Assembly: GCA_044445605.1 (NCBI GenBank)
Contig: JBIOEA010000013.1
Location: 1 to 56,960, forward strand
Length of the DNA: 56,960 nucleotides
Origin: CAWKDC01 sp044445605
Lineage (GTDB): Bacteria > Pseudomonadota > Gammaproteobacteria > JABCZS01
Reading direction: 5' to 3'
Shown: piece after piece, positions 44,066-52,536 of the stretch
Layout: each line of letters opens with the position of its first letter
Position numbering within the stretch: the first letter of the stretch is position 1
Notes under the pieces: generated by a model
What the model was told of the DNA's origin: nothing
The model's database searches: none
What the model saw: the letters and a program-made list of their open reading frames with translations, nothing else
Program-made: the position numbers and the translations under genes

Positions 44066-44968
44066 TTACCTCGTGGTGAAACCGATAAAGTAATTGAGCA
44101 GATGGAAGTAGAGTGGCGAGACAAATATCAAGCTGTCTACGCGGTCTAATAACCCACCATGCCCAGGAATGAGCTTGCCCATGTCCTTAATACCAATATC
44201 CCTTTTGATAAAGCTGATCACGAGGTCCCCCATGGTGCCGCCAAGCCAAATGATCATTGTGCTTAAGATGAGCATAGCAGGCGTGAAATCAGGCAAGGTG
44301 TGGCGCATAAAGAAAACATACAGTGATGTGATGACGAGCGACCCTATAAAACCTTCGATGGTTTTTTTGGGGCTCACATTAGGCACGAGTGGCGTTTTGC
44401 CAAACAGTTTGCCGGTGATGTAGGCAGCGGCATCGTTGAGTTCCGTACCAAATATAATGAATAACAAGAGGGTAGAACGTTGTGCAAACTCGCCGACAAA
44501 TCCTAGGTGTGCTAAAAACCAACCTAAGTAAATGAATGCGATACAGCTCAGTGCGATTTTTTGCAGCATGGATTGGTATTCATTTCTGAAGATCGGAATC
44601 ATGAATATCACCGCGAGCATGTAAACGGGCATCGCCACAAATAACCCGTACCAGTTAAAGAAAACGGATGCGTAGATGCCACCTATCCCTAAATAAATAG
44701 CGCTCATGAAGAACCAATCTTGGTATAACCCTGTCGCGCGTGAAAATTCTTTCACTGCACAGATCGATAGAAGAAACAAAAAGACAATAAATGCTTCCCG
44801 TGGCAGGGCAATCACCCCAATGACAAGAGGTGCCATGATGAACCATGGCCAAAACGATTTCCATACCGTGCGTGCTCCTTCCCTGGTTTTAGGGTAAGCG
44901 AACATCAGGGCTAAGCTTAAGCCCACCATGCCCATGAGCGTTGCAATCACACATAGATAGGTCATCAT
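44066..44968 (-). CDS. Phosphatidate cytidylyltransferase (CdsA/YnbB-like)
   Basis: A 300-residue membrane protein with about eight hydrophobic segments. It starts at ATG 44968, whose last two bases plus the next form the MarR stop (ATGA overlap), with GGAG 8 nt upstream. The C-terminal signature IKRDIGIKDMGKLIPGHGG then LLDRVDSLIF, and NVSPKKTIEGFIGSL, are those of CDP-diacylglycerol synthases. The reaction is phosphatidate plus CTP to CDP-diacylglycerol. Its place in the operon makes it the likely supplier for the CDP-alcohol transferase. Sequence style is closer to E. coli YnbB than to housekeeping CdsA, from memory. Confidence 0.85.
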   Translation of the reverse strand: MMTYLCVIATLMGMVGLSLALMFAYPKTREGARTVWKSFWPWFIMAPLVIGVIALPREAFIVFLFLLSICAVKEFSRATGLYQDWFFMSAIYLGIGGIYASVFFNWYGLFVAMPVYMLAVIFMIPIFRNEYQSMLQKIALSCIAFIYLGWFLAHLGFVGEFAQRSTLLLFIIFGTELNDAAAYITGKLFGKTPLVPNVSPKKTIEGFIGSLVITSLYVFFMRHTLPDFTPAMLILSTMIIWLGGTMGDLVISFIKRDIGIKDMGKLIPGHGGLLDRVDSLIFVSPLYFHLLNYFIGFTTR

Positions 44969-45432
44969 GATTGTTTCTCCAGTAAACCCAACCATTGGGT
45001 TAAGAGGGCTGATAAGTTTTTCCGATCGGAAGGGGTGAAGCCTTTCATTTTGCTGATGATGATTTTTTGATGTCCTTCCCAAATCTTTTCCACGAGGGAT
45101 AAGCCATTTTTCGTGATGTTGATCAGCTTGACGCGCCTGTCACCCTCCAAGTGGGTGCGGGTTACGAAACCACTGACTTCCAACTTGTCGATAAGCTTGG
45201 TCATGTTCGAGGGGCTGACGATTAAATGCTTGCTGATGTCGACCTGCTTGATGGCTGTGCCCCCATTGCGTTGCAGAGCGACCAGGATGTTGAATTTGCC
45301 GACGCTCAGGTCAAACTGATTCAAATAGGTGGAAATATCGTCATGGATGACGTTATAGATAAGTGCCAGGATATAACAGGCTTCCTCGTCGTGGTCACCT
45401 TTGGTTATCCCGTATTTAGCTAATAAACTCAT
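44965..45432 (-). CDS. MarR family transcriptional regulator
   Basis: A 155-residue winged-helix regulator. KQVDISKHLIVSPSNMTKLI is the recognition helix-turn-helix region and VTRTHLEGDRRVKLINIT the wing with the conserved Asp-Arg-Arg. It is the first gene of the leftward lipid operon and overlaps the cytidylyltransferase start (ATGA). Dyads just upstream (45465-45485) are its likely operator, so it probably represses itself, the lipid genes and the divergent transporter. The ligand is unknown. Confidence 0.92.
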   Translation of the reverse strand: MSLLAKYGITKGDHDEEACYILALIYNVIHDDISTYLNQFDLSVGKFNILVALQRNGGTAIKQVDISKHLIVSPSNMTKLIDKLEVSGFVTRTHLEGDRRVKLINITKNGLSLVEKIWEGHQKIIISKMKGFTPSDRKNLSALLTQWLGLLEKQS

Positions 45433-45456
45433 TTACTTCTCCTTTATCATGCATTA

Positions 45457-45502
45457 ACTTTACTAGTCAATAATTGACTTGTCAACTATTATTTTGTACA
45501 TT
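45457..45502. promoter_or_regulatory. Overlapping divergent promoters with a MarR-type operator
   Basis: Leftward: TTGACA (45485-45480), 17 bp, TAAAGT (45462-45457). Rightward: TTGACT (45474-45479), 17 bp, TACATT (45497-45502). Two dyads fill the shared zone: AGTCAA-taa-TTGACT (45465-45479) and TTGAC-tt-GTCAA (45474-45485). One bound regulator dimer or pair would cover the -35 region of both promoters. Confidence 0.7.
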
Positions 45503-45580
45503 TTGTATCCAGTCACGTAGGGTCACCCGTACAGGAAGATGGTAAACTCTCGGTTTGGCTTCGCTCAAAGGGACATAAGC

Positions 45581-46825
45581 ATGCAAACAGTACGTCGCGT
45601 GATATTATCGTGCATGGTCGGCAATGCATTAGAGTGGTACGATTTTGCGTTATTCAGTTATTTTGCTGCGACAATTGGGCATTTATTTTTCCCTGCCATG
45701 GATCCTTTGGCATCCCTTCTGATGAGTTACGGTGCATTTGCTGCTGGGTTTTTAATGCGCCCGCTGGGTGCGATTGCCTTCGGTTATATTGGTGACAATA
45801 TTGGGCGCAAACCAGCTTTGATGTTATCGGTCTATTTAATGGCCATCCCCACCACATTGATTGGTTTATTGCCGACGTATGAATCGGTGGGATTATGGGC
45901 CCCTGTTTTATTAACGTTATGCCGTTTAGTGCAAGGGTTTTCGATGGGTGGGGAATTCACGGGGTCGATGATTTTTATGACAGAATACGCGACGGATAAG
46001 AATCGCGGTTTTGTGGGCAGTTTTGCATTATTCAGTGCAGTGATAGGCGTGATTTTAGGATCAGCTTGTGCGGTGTTAATCACACATCTTTTTGAAGCAT
46101 CATTTGTTCAAGAGTGGGGTTGGCGCATTCCGTTTTTATTAAGCTGCGTGGGTGGTTTGATTGGGGCGTACATGCGGCGCTCATTGGCTGAAACACCACA
46201 ATACATGGCCATCAAGCAATCGGCGCACGTCTCGTCACCCATCAAAGCATTGTTTACGGAACACCTGGATAAAGTAGGCTTGGTGATTTTCATGGATTTT
46301 ACATTGGCGATTGGGTTTTTTACCGTCGTGTCATTTATGCCGGGTTACCTGCAGCAAGTCCATGGGTTCATGCATTCGAATGTGTTACTGGTGAATACGA
46401 TCAATTCGATCACATTGGCGAGCATGACTATCTTCATGGGGTGGGTCTCGGATCGCGTGGGTAAGAAGCGCCTATTGCGTTTGTCGGCGATAGGGCTGAT
46501 TTGTGTTGCTTATCCTGCGTTTTTGTTATTTGAGGAAGGGACGATTGTCTTGGCTTTCTTGGGGCAGATGATATTGGTGGTTGTGATGGGAATTTACATG
46601 GGGCCGATTGCAGCCGTATTGGTGGAGATTTTCCCAGCGCCGATTCGTTATTCAGGATTGTCTTTGTCGCATAATTTGAGCATGGCTATCTTTGGAGGGA
46701 CTGCGCCTTTGGTGGCGACATTCTTGATTGCTGAGACGGGGAATAAGGCCTCGCCAGCGTTTTATCTGATGGCGGCGGCCGTGTTGTCATTGGTGGGCCT
46801 GTATTTGTTAAGGCGGCGCTGTTAG
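45581..46825 (+). CDS. MFS transporter, MHS (ProP-like) family
   Basis: A 414-residue, 12-helix transporter. I start at ATG 45581 (MQTVRRVILSCMVGNALEWY), with AAGGGA about 7 nt upstream. GNALEWYDFALFSYFA and GYIGDNIGRKPALMLS are typical of metabolite:H+ symporters such as ProP, KgtP and ShiA. VQGFSMGGEFTGSMIFMTEY is the third family landmark. Substrates of the family include osmolytes and organic acids; this one is not predictable. It is divergent from marR and shares its control region, so a link to the lipid operon is plausible. Confidence 0.88.
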   Translation: MQTVRRVILSCMVGNALEWYDFALFSYFAATIGHLFFPAMDPLASLLMSYGAFAAGFLMRPLGAIAFGYIGDNIGRKPALMLSVYLMAIPTTLIGLLPTYESVGLWAPVLLTLCRLVQGFSMGGEFTGSMIFMTEYATDKNRGFVGSFALFSAVIGVILGSACAVLITHLFEASFVQEWGWRIPFLLSCVGGLIGAYMRRSLAETPQYMAIKQSAHVSSPIKALFTEHLDKVGLVIFMDFTLAIGFFTVVSFMPGYLQQVHGFMHSNVLLVNTINSITLASMTIFMGWVSDRVGKKRLLRLSAIGLICVAYPAFLLFEEGTIVLAFLGQMILVVVMGIYMGPIAAVLVEIFPAPIRYSGLSLSHNLSMAIFGGTAPLVATFLIAETGNKASPAFYLMAAAVLSLVGLYLLRRRC

Positions 46826-46850
46826 TAGGGGCGAAACATCTTTCGCCCTT
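46826..46850. repeat. Short REP-like hairpin after the transporter gene
   Basis: gggcgaaa (46829-46836) pairs perfectly with tttcgccc (46841-46848) around catc. It begins immediately after the stop codon. A near copy lies immediately after hflC (50749-50767, ggcggaacatttttcgcc). Part of the dispersed family; it may act as a weak terminator. Confidence 0.65.
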
Positions 46851-46970
46851 TTCACGATTTCTGAAATAGAAGGTTAATATCTACCTGTTTTATGAGACAT
46901 TGTTGCCCCATTTTGGGCGGCAAGCGTTATGTCCTGGACTCCTTATCAAAGTAGCTTGTTCTCAAAAAAG

Positions 46971-46981
46971 TGTGATATCAT
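46971..46981 (+). promoter_or_regulatory. Possible extended -10 promoter for hfq
   Basis: TGATATCAT (TG-n-TATCAT) at 46973-46981 lies about 80 bp before hfq; the -35 region is poor. The wider gap 46851-47063 holds a dyad-like gccccattttgggcggc (46903-46920) but no gene. Confidence 0.35.
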
Positions 46982-47063
46982 CTGTCGACGTTTTTGATTC
47001 ATCCTATCAACTGCTAGGGTGATGAGTAAAATAACTAAGTTCCATACGTTGGGAGAAAAAGCC

Positions 47064-47363
47064 ATGTCCAAAGGGCAAACATTACAAGATCCATTCTTGA
47101 ACGCGTTACGCAAAGAAAAAGTACCTGTTTCTATTTATTTGGTGAACGGGATCAAATTGCAAGGTCAAGTAGAATCATTTGATCAGTTCGTTGTGTTGTT
47201 AAAAAACACCGTGAGCCAAATGGTCTACAAGCATGCCATATCGACCGTTGTGCCTGCGCGCAATGTTCGCATGGGCGGTGCTGCTGGCGCAGGTGGTGCA
47301 GTTGATAACGAAGGGTTAGGCTTGCCTGATGCCTTTGAAGATGAGATGCCTGAGCATTTCTAA
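47064..47363 (+). CDS. hfq: RNA chaperone Hfq
   Basis: A 99-residue Sm-like protein that pairs small RNAs with mRNAs. I start at ATG 47064 (MSKGQTLQDPFLNALRKEKV), with GGGAGAA upstream, which is the standard Hfq N-terminus; 15 codons before it in frame are leader. Sm1 (VPVSIYLVNGIKLQGQVESF) and Sm2 (VYKHAISTVVPAR) are intact. The C-terminal tail is short and acidic after a Gly/Ala-rich stretch (GGAAGAGGAV). hflX follows closely. Confidence 0.97.
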   Translation: MSKGQTLQDPFLNALRKEKVPVSIYLVNGIKLQGQVESFDQFVVLLKNTVSQMVYKHAISTVVPARNVRMGGAAGAGGAVDNEGLGLPDAFEDEMPEHF

Positions 47364-47373
47364 TGAGGTTCTA

Positions 47374-48636
47374 TTGTTAGATCGACCCGAGTCGGGTGAA
47401 CGTGTGCTACTGGTTCACTGTCTTTTTGGCAGTAAACAAGAAGCACAAGAAGAAGACTTAGACGAGTTCCGGGCGCTGGTAGTTTCTGCTGGCGCTCAGA
47501 TCGTTGACGTTGTGATAGCCAAGCGTGATCTTCCTGATCCCAAGTACTTTATTGGCTCTGGGAAAGCGGAAGAAATAGCGGAGCTCGTGGCGGCGCAGGA
47601 CATTCAGACCGTCCTCGTTAACCATGCATTATCACCGACGCAAGAACGTAATCTTGAAACCATCTTAAAAGCTCGCGTGTGTGATCGCACGGGAGTCATT
47701 CTTGATATATTCGCCAGCCGTGCACGCACCTTTGAAGGGCAGTTGCAGGTTGAGCTCGCACAGTTATCCCACATGGCGACACGGCTTGTCCGAGGCTGGA
47801 CGCACTTAGAGCGTCAGGGCGGAGGCATTGGCTCGCGAGGCCCAGGGGAAACTCAATTGGAAACCGATCGTCGCTTATTGCGCAATCGTGTCAAAATGCT
47901 CAAAGAAAAATTAGACAAGGTCCGTGAACAGCGGTCATTGTCGCGCAAGTCGCGTCAAAAACAGGGTTTGTTCACTGTCGCGTTGGTCGGATATACCAAT
48001 GCAGGCAAATCAACCCTCTTTAATTATTTAGCGAAAGAGAACGTCTATGCGGCGGATCAATTGTTCGCGACCCTCGACCCGACATCACGTCAAATTGAGT
48101 TGAGGGGAGTTGGCTCTGTCGTACTGATTGATACGGTAGGGTTCATTCGCCATTTACCCCATGCCCTCATCGATGCATTCCGAGCAACGCTCGAAGAAAC
48201 GCAGCAGGCGGATTTGTTACTACATGTCGTGGACGCCTCTGATATAGAGTGGCCTGAAAAGGTGGCTCAGGTCAATGAGGTGTTGGAAGAGATCGGGGCT
48301 AATGATGTGCCAACGTTAATGCTTTTCAATAAGGTGGATCAGCTAGAGATCAAGCCAGAAAACAAGGTTGACGAGACTGGGCGCGTCACGCAATTGGCGG
48401 TTTCGGCGGTGACGGGCCAAGGTCTGGATGAACTCGGTAATGCGATTGCGAGCCATATTGAAAAAGACATGTGCCGGGAAACGATTGTCCTGCCACCTGA
48501 TGCATCGCGTTTGCGGGGCAAGCTTTATGATGCAGGGGCAGTGACTCATGAAACCACCCAGGAAGACGGTAGCATGGTGTTAACCATCTGTATCCGGAAG
48601 GCGATTCTAGATCAGATAATGGGCTCAAAAAACTAA
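47374..48636 (+). CDS. hflX: Ribosome-associated GTPase HflX
   Basis: A 420-residue GTPase that splits stalled or stress-damaged ribosomes. I prefer the TTG at 47374 (protein start LLDRPESGERVLLVH), with TGAGG 5 nt upstream and beginning just after the hfq stop; an ATG at 47341 would overlap hfq. The N-terminal HflX domain has DPKYFIGSGKAEEIAEL and QERNLETILKARVCDRTGVI; the linker has GGGIGSRGPGETQLETDRR. GTPase motifs are GYTNAGKST, DTVGFIRHLP and NKVD. Order hfq-hflX-hflK-hflC is conserved in gammaproteobacteria. Confidence 0.95.
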   Translation: MLDRPESGERVLLVHCLFGSKQEAQEEDLDEFRALVVSAGAQIVDVVIAKRDLPDPKYFIGSGKAEEIAELVAAQDIQTVLVNHALSPTQERNLETILKARVCDRTGVILDIFASRARTFEGQLQVELAQLSHMATRLVRGWTHLERQGGGIGSRGPGETQLETDRRLLRNRVKMLKEKLDKVREQRSLSRKSRQKQGLFTVALVGYTNAGKSTLFNYLAKENVYAADQLFATLDPTSRQIELRGVGSVVLIDTVGFIRHLPHALIDAFRATLEETQQADLLLHVVDASDIEWPEKVAQVNEVLEEIGANDVPTLMLFNKVDQLEIKPENKVDETGRVTQLAVSAVTGQGLDELGNAIASHIEKDMCRETIVLPPDASRLRGKLYDAGAVTHETTQEDGSMVLTICIRKAILDQIMGSKN

Positions 48637-48694
48637 ATCTGGAATTGTGATATCATCCCCCCCTGAACCAAGATTTCATCAATGGGAGCAATAC

Positions 48695-49858
48695 ATGGCG
48701 TGGAACGAACCCGGAAAGGGCAATTCAAAAGATCCGTGGCGTGGGAGTGAAGCAGGCCCACCTGATTTCGACAAACTATTGTTGACGTTAAAGCACAAGC
48801 TCGAGCAATTGCTGGGCAAAAAGCCAAGTTTTGGGGGAGGCAAACCGCCATCTACGGGCATCCCATTCTCAGCGGGCTTCCGCATTGGTTTGATCGCATT
48901 CTTCGTATTTTATATCGCTTCCGGTATTTACATTGTTAAACCACCTGAACGCGCTGCGGTGTTCCAATTTGGTCGCTTTGTCAAAGAAGTCGGCCCAGGG
49001 CCACATTGGTTACCTGCGATCATCCGTTCTAAGAAGATTGTGAATGTGGATGAAATTCATGCTTCACGTCATCGCAACCGCATGCTCACGAAAGATGAAA
49101 ACATTGTATTTGTTGAAATGACGGTTCAGTACAAAGTGGGCAATCTCGAAGATTATTTATTCAGCGTGGTTGATCCGGTGTACAGTTTGGAAGAAGCCGC
49201 AGACAGCGCGATTCGTCAAGTGGTGGGTGTATCCACGCTCGATGAAATTTTAACTGCACAGCGCGCGAAAGTACGTGATGCGATTCGCGAACAATTGCAA
49301 CAAACCTTACAGTTGTACAAAACGGGCCTAACGATCACGGACGTGGCGATGCAACCTGCGCGCGCACCGGAAGAAGTGAAAGACGCTTTTGATGATGCCA
49401 TCAAGGCGCAAGAAGACGAGCAACGGATGATCAATCAAGCACAGGCCTATCGCGAACGGATTTTACCGATTGCATTAGGTCATGCACAACGTATTTTGGC
49501 TGATGCGCGTGCTTACGCCGCTGAAACCAACCTACGTGCGGCCGGTGACGTATCTCGCTTTGAAAGTTTATTGGTTGAATACAAGAAAGCGCCTGAAGTG
49601 ACACGCCGTCGTCTTTATATGGATGCGATGACAGAAGTATTGAAGCAATCGCCGAAGGTGATGGTCGATACAAAAAATGCTGGGTCGATGTTGTATTTGC
49701 CGCTGGATCAATTAATGAAGCCAAAAGCGAACGCATCGCCTACACTGGCGGCCCCACCGTCGTTGGGAGCTGCGCCTAGCCCCGTGTTTGATAGCACGAA
49801 GAACTTAGGCCAAGCTGCTGCTGTAGCAGACAGCGCACGTGAAAGTCGCACGCGTTAG
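48695..49858 (+). CDS. hflK: FtsH modulator HflK
   Basis: A 387-residue SPFH-domain membrane protein. ATG 48695 (MAWNEPGKGNSKDPW) has GGGAG upstream and the usual HflK start. A Gly-rich N-terminal section precedes one membrane helix (about 63-85, IGLIAFFVFYIASGIYIV), then the band-7/SPFH domain (PPERAAVFQFGRFV onward) and coiled coil (about 215-290). With HflC it forms a cage around the FtsH protease in the inner membrane. hflC begins 11 bp after it. Confidence 0.95.
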   Translation: MAWNEPGKGNSKDPWRGSEAGPPDFDKLLLTLKHKLEQLLGKKPSFGGGKPPSTGIPFSAGFRIGLIAFFVFYIASGIYIVKPPERAAVFQFGRFVKEVGPGPHWLPAIIRSKKIVNVDEIHASRHRNRMLTKDENIVFVEMTVQYKVGNLEDYLFSVVDPVYSLEEAADSAIRQVVGVSTLDEILTAQRAKVRDAIREQLQQTLQLYKTGLTITDVAMQPARAPEEVKDAFDDAIKAQEDEQRMINQAQAYRERILPIALGHAQRILADARAYAAETNLRAAGDVSRFESLLVEYKKAPEVTRRRLYMDAMTEVLKQSPKVMVDTKNAGSMLYLPLDQLMKPKANASPTLAAPPSLGAAPSPVFDSTKNLGQAAAVADSARESRTR

Positions 49859-49869
49859 TGAGGAAAATT

Positions 49870-50748
49870 ATGTTGAATAAATCGTGGTTAGTGATAGCGG
49901 GCATTGTGCTGCTAGTGTTATTTTCCAGCACGTTCACCGTGATGGAAACAGAACGCGGCATTGTCACCGTGTTGGGTAAGTTATTGCAAAAGGATGGCCA
50001 AGCGAAATTGTATGAGCCTGGCTTAAATTTCAAAGTGCCATTGGTTTCCCAGGTCATCAAATTGGATGAACGTATTCAAACGTTAGACATTCTCGATTCA
50101 CGCATTGTGACGGTTGAGAAGAAAGACGTATTGGTGAATTCGTTTGTGAAATGGCGCATTCGTGATTTTGCACAATTTTATAAAGCCACGGGGGGTTATT
50201 TTGCGCGTGCAGAAGATTTGCTCGAGCAAAAAGTATCGGACGGGTTGCGCGCACAGTTTGGTCGTTCCACGATCAGCGAAGTGGTCAGCGAGAATCGCGA
50301 TACGATCATGAAAGAGTTGAGCAAGCAGATCAATGAAAGTGCGGAATCGTTGGGGATTGAAGTCGTTGACGTCCGCATTAAACGGATTGATTTACCGGAT
50401 GAAGTATCGAGCTCCGTGTTTGAGCGTATGCGCGCAGAGCGTGAGCAAGTGGCAGCGGCACACCGTGCGGATGGCGAACGCCGTGCGGAAGAGATTCGTG
50501 CCAAGGCCGATGAAGAAGCACGCATTACGGTAGCGACCGCAGAAAGCGAAGCACGTATCACCCGCGGTGATGCCGAAGCGAAAGTCACTGACGTATATGG
50601 CCGGGCGTATGGGAAGGATGCAGAGTTTTATGCATTCACCCGCAGTTTAACGGCATACAAAGAAGCATTTTCGAGTGGCCAAGATGTTTTCGTGTTAGCG
50701 CCTGACGGTGAGTTTTTTGAATTTTTTGGTGAGGCGAAGAACAGGTAG
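49870..50748 (+). CDS. hflC: FtsH modulator HflC
   Basis: A 292-residue partner of HflK. ATG 49870 (MLNKSWLVIAGIVLLVLFSS) has GAGGAAAAT directly upstream. One N-terminal membrane helix is followed by the SPFH domain (ETERGIVTVLGKL, YEPGLNFKVPLVSQV) and a long Ala/Glu/Arg coiled coil (about 180-245). The C-terminus keeps FVLAPDGEFFEFF, like other HflC proteins. A palindromic repeat starts right after the stop codon. Confidence 0.95.
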   Translation: MLNKSWLVIAGIVLLVLFSSTFTVMETERGIVTVLGKLLQKDGQAKLYEPGLNFKVPLVSQVIKLDERIQTLDILDSRIVTVEKKDVLVNSFVKWRIRDFAQFYKATGGYFARAEDLLEQKVSDGLRAQFGRSTISEVVSENRDTIMKELSKQINESAESLGIEVVDVRIKRIDLPDEVSSSVFERMRAEREQVAAAHRADGERRAEEIRAKADEEARITVATAESEARITRGDAEAKVTDVYGRAYGKDAEFYAFTRSLTAYKEAFSSGQDVFVLAPDGEFFEFFGEAKNR

Positions 50749-50803
50749 GGGCGGAACATTTTTCGCCGTCTATATATACTCTATATATATGTGAGGAATA
50801 CCG

Positions 50804-52102
50804 GTGAAAAAAGGCAAATGCATTGTAGTGCTAGGAAGCCAATGGGGTGACGAAGGGAAGGGTAAGGTCATCGATTGGCTGACAGAGAAGGCAGACGCGG
50901 TGGTACGTTACCAAGGCGGCCACAATGCAGGTCATACGTTAGTGATCAATGGCGAACGCACCGCATTAAGTCTCATTCCATCGGGCATTCTCAGAACACA
51001 CACACAATGTTTTATCGGTAACGGCGTTGTGGTTTCATTACCTGTATTATTCAAAGAAATTGAAATGCTGGAAGCCAAAGGTGTGGATGTTCGTTCACGC
51101 TTATCGGTCAGCCCCGCTTGCCCGATCATATTACCAACGCACATTGCCTTAGATCAAGCGAAAGAAAAATCATTGGGCAACGCTGCGATTGGCACGACAG
51201 GCCGTGGCATTGGTCCTTGTTATGAAGACAAAATAGCGCGTCGTGGTTTACGCTTGGGCGACTTATTACGTCCGAAAGAAGCTTTTCTGGAACAGCTCAG
51301 AAAACAAGCGGCGTACCATAATTTCATTTTGGAAAATTATTATCATGAAGCGCCTGTCACGGAAGAAGCGTTACTCGCTGCCACGTTAGCGTTCAAAGAT
51401 GCACTTGAGCCTTTATTGAAAGAAGTGGGTCAAATCCTTGATAATATGCGTCGTGATAATAAAGTGATTTTATTTGAAGCCGCACAAGGCACGTTATTAG
51501 ACATTGATCATGGCACGTATCCCTTTGTGACCTCGTCGAACACGACGGCAGGCAGTGTGACATCTGGCGCTGGTTTGGGCCCGATGTACATTGATGGCGT
51601 TTTAGGGATCACGAAGGCTTACACCACGCGTGTGGGGTCTGGCCCGATGCCAACCGAATTGAAAGATGAAGTTGGCGAGCATCTCTTTGAAATTGGCAAA
51701 GAATATGGCACGGTGACGGGCCGTCGTCGTCGTTGTGGTTGGTTCGATGTGGCCGCGATGCGCAAGAGCGTGCAAGTGAACAGCTTGTCGGGGTTGTGTA
51801 TCACAAAGCTTGACGTCCTTGATGGCCTGAAGGAAGTGAAACTGTGTATTGCATATGATTATGAAGGTAAGCAGTTAGCCTCACCGCCATCGGACACCGA
51901 GCAGTATGCACGTTGCACACCGATTTACGAAACGATGCCGGGCTGGGATGATGTGACGGTCGGTTTAACGGACGCGAAAGGGTTGCCTGAAGCTGCTAAG
52001 CGTTACTTGGCACGCATCGAGACATTATTGGGCGTACCGATTGTGTTGTTGTCGACGGGCCCCGGGCGGCATGAAACCATTGTGCAGCATGAAATCATTT
52101 GA
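50804..52102 (+). CDS. purA: Adenylosuccinate synthetase PurA
   Basis: A 432-residue enzyme converting IMP, aspartate and GTP to adenylosuccinate, the first step to AMP. It starts at GTG 50804, after GAGGAATACC, giving MKKGKCIVVLGSQWGDEGKG. The N-terminal P-loop segment with catalytic Asp, YQGGHNAGHTLV with catalytic His, IGTTGRGIGPCYEDK and TSSNTTAGSVTSGAGLGP are all intact. Its position after hflC is conserved. Confidence 0.97.
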   Translation: MKKGKCIVVLGSQWGDEGKGKVIDWLTEKADAVVRYQGGHNAGHTLVINGERTALSLIPSGILRTHTQCFIGNGVVVSLPVLFKEIEMLEAKGVDVRSRLSVSPACPIILPTHIALDQAKEKSLGNAAIGTTGRGIGPCYEDKIARRGLRLGDLLRPKEAFLEQLRKQAAYHNFILENYYHEAPVTEEALLAATLAFKDALEPLLKEVGQILDNMRRDNKVILFEAAQGTLLDIDHGTYPFVTSSNTTAGSVTSGAGLGPMYIDGVLGITKAYTTRVGSGPMPTELKDEVGEHLFEIGKEYGTVTGRRRRCGWFDVAAMRKSVQVNSLSGLCITKLDVLDGLKEVKLCIAYDYEGKQLASPPSDTEQYARCTPIYETMPGWDDVTVGLTDAKGLPEAAKRYLARIETLLGVPIVLLSTGPGRHETIVQHEII

Positions 52103-52109
52103 AATGACC

Positions 52110-52139
52110 TTGACATAGCCAACACACACCCGGTAGGAT
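52110..52139 (+). promoter_or_regulatory. Predicted promoter for the small membrane gene at 52172
   Basis: TTGACA at 52110-52115, 18-bp spacer, TAGGAT at 52134-52139, 32 bp before the start codon. The -35 is a full match, the -10 is 4 of 6. Confidence 0.5.
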
Positions 52140-52171
52140 GAAAGTTAGAGACTTGGAGTCCTACCATCATC

Positions 52172-52495
52172 ATGCAACACTTACTATCTTATTATTTTTC
52201 ATTCATGATAGGCGAGCTCATATTAGGGTTCACCACTCAGGGTGAAATCATGGGCCCATTACGTTGGCCGATCTTTATCCTCACGGCACTGATGGCAGTG
52301 GGCGGCGCGGTGGGTTACTACAAAACAGAAAAAGCACGTTATTACGGCTTAGCGATGTTTGCATGCTTACCTTTTTTACCGCTTGGGTTAGTGCCCGCTT
52401 TTTTCTTTCAAAAATGGGTTGATTCGCTAGCACAATGTGATGAGCGGATCCGTGCAAAGGTATTGCAAGAAATGGCAACAACTAAGATGGTGTGA
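52172..52495 (+). CDS. Hypothetical small membrane protein
   Basis: A 107-residue protein, unrecognised. It has two or three hydrophobic segments: a weak one at the start, WPIFILTALMAVGGAVGYY (about 32-50) and YGLAMFACLPFLPLGLVPAF (about 58-77). The tail is charged. GGAG lies about 15 nt before the ATG, which is distant, so the start is uncertain. It has its own promoter after purA. Confidence 0.55.
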   Translation: MQHLLSYYFSFMIGELILGFTTQGEIMGPLRWPIFILTALMAVGGAVGYYKTEKARYYGLAMFACLPFLPLGLVPAFFFQKWVDSLAQCDERIRAKVLQEMATTKMV

Positions 52496-52536
52496 ATGTT
52501 GCCGAAGTGACCTATCATTAGTACGGGGGCATCATC

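Noticed and set aside
47329..47373. Upstream ATG starts for hflX inside hfq
   Set aside because: The residues they add do not look like HflX; the TTG at 47374 has a good ribosome site and gives the expected N-terminus.
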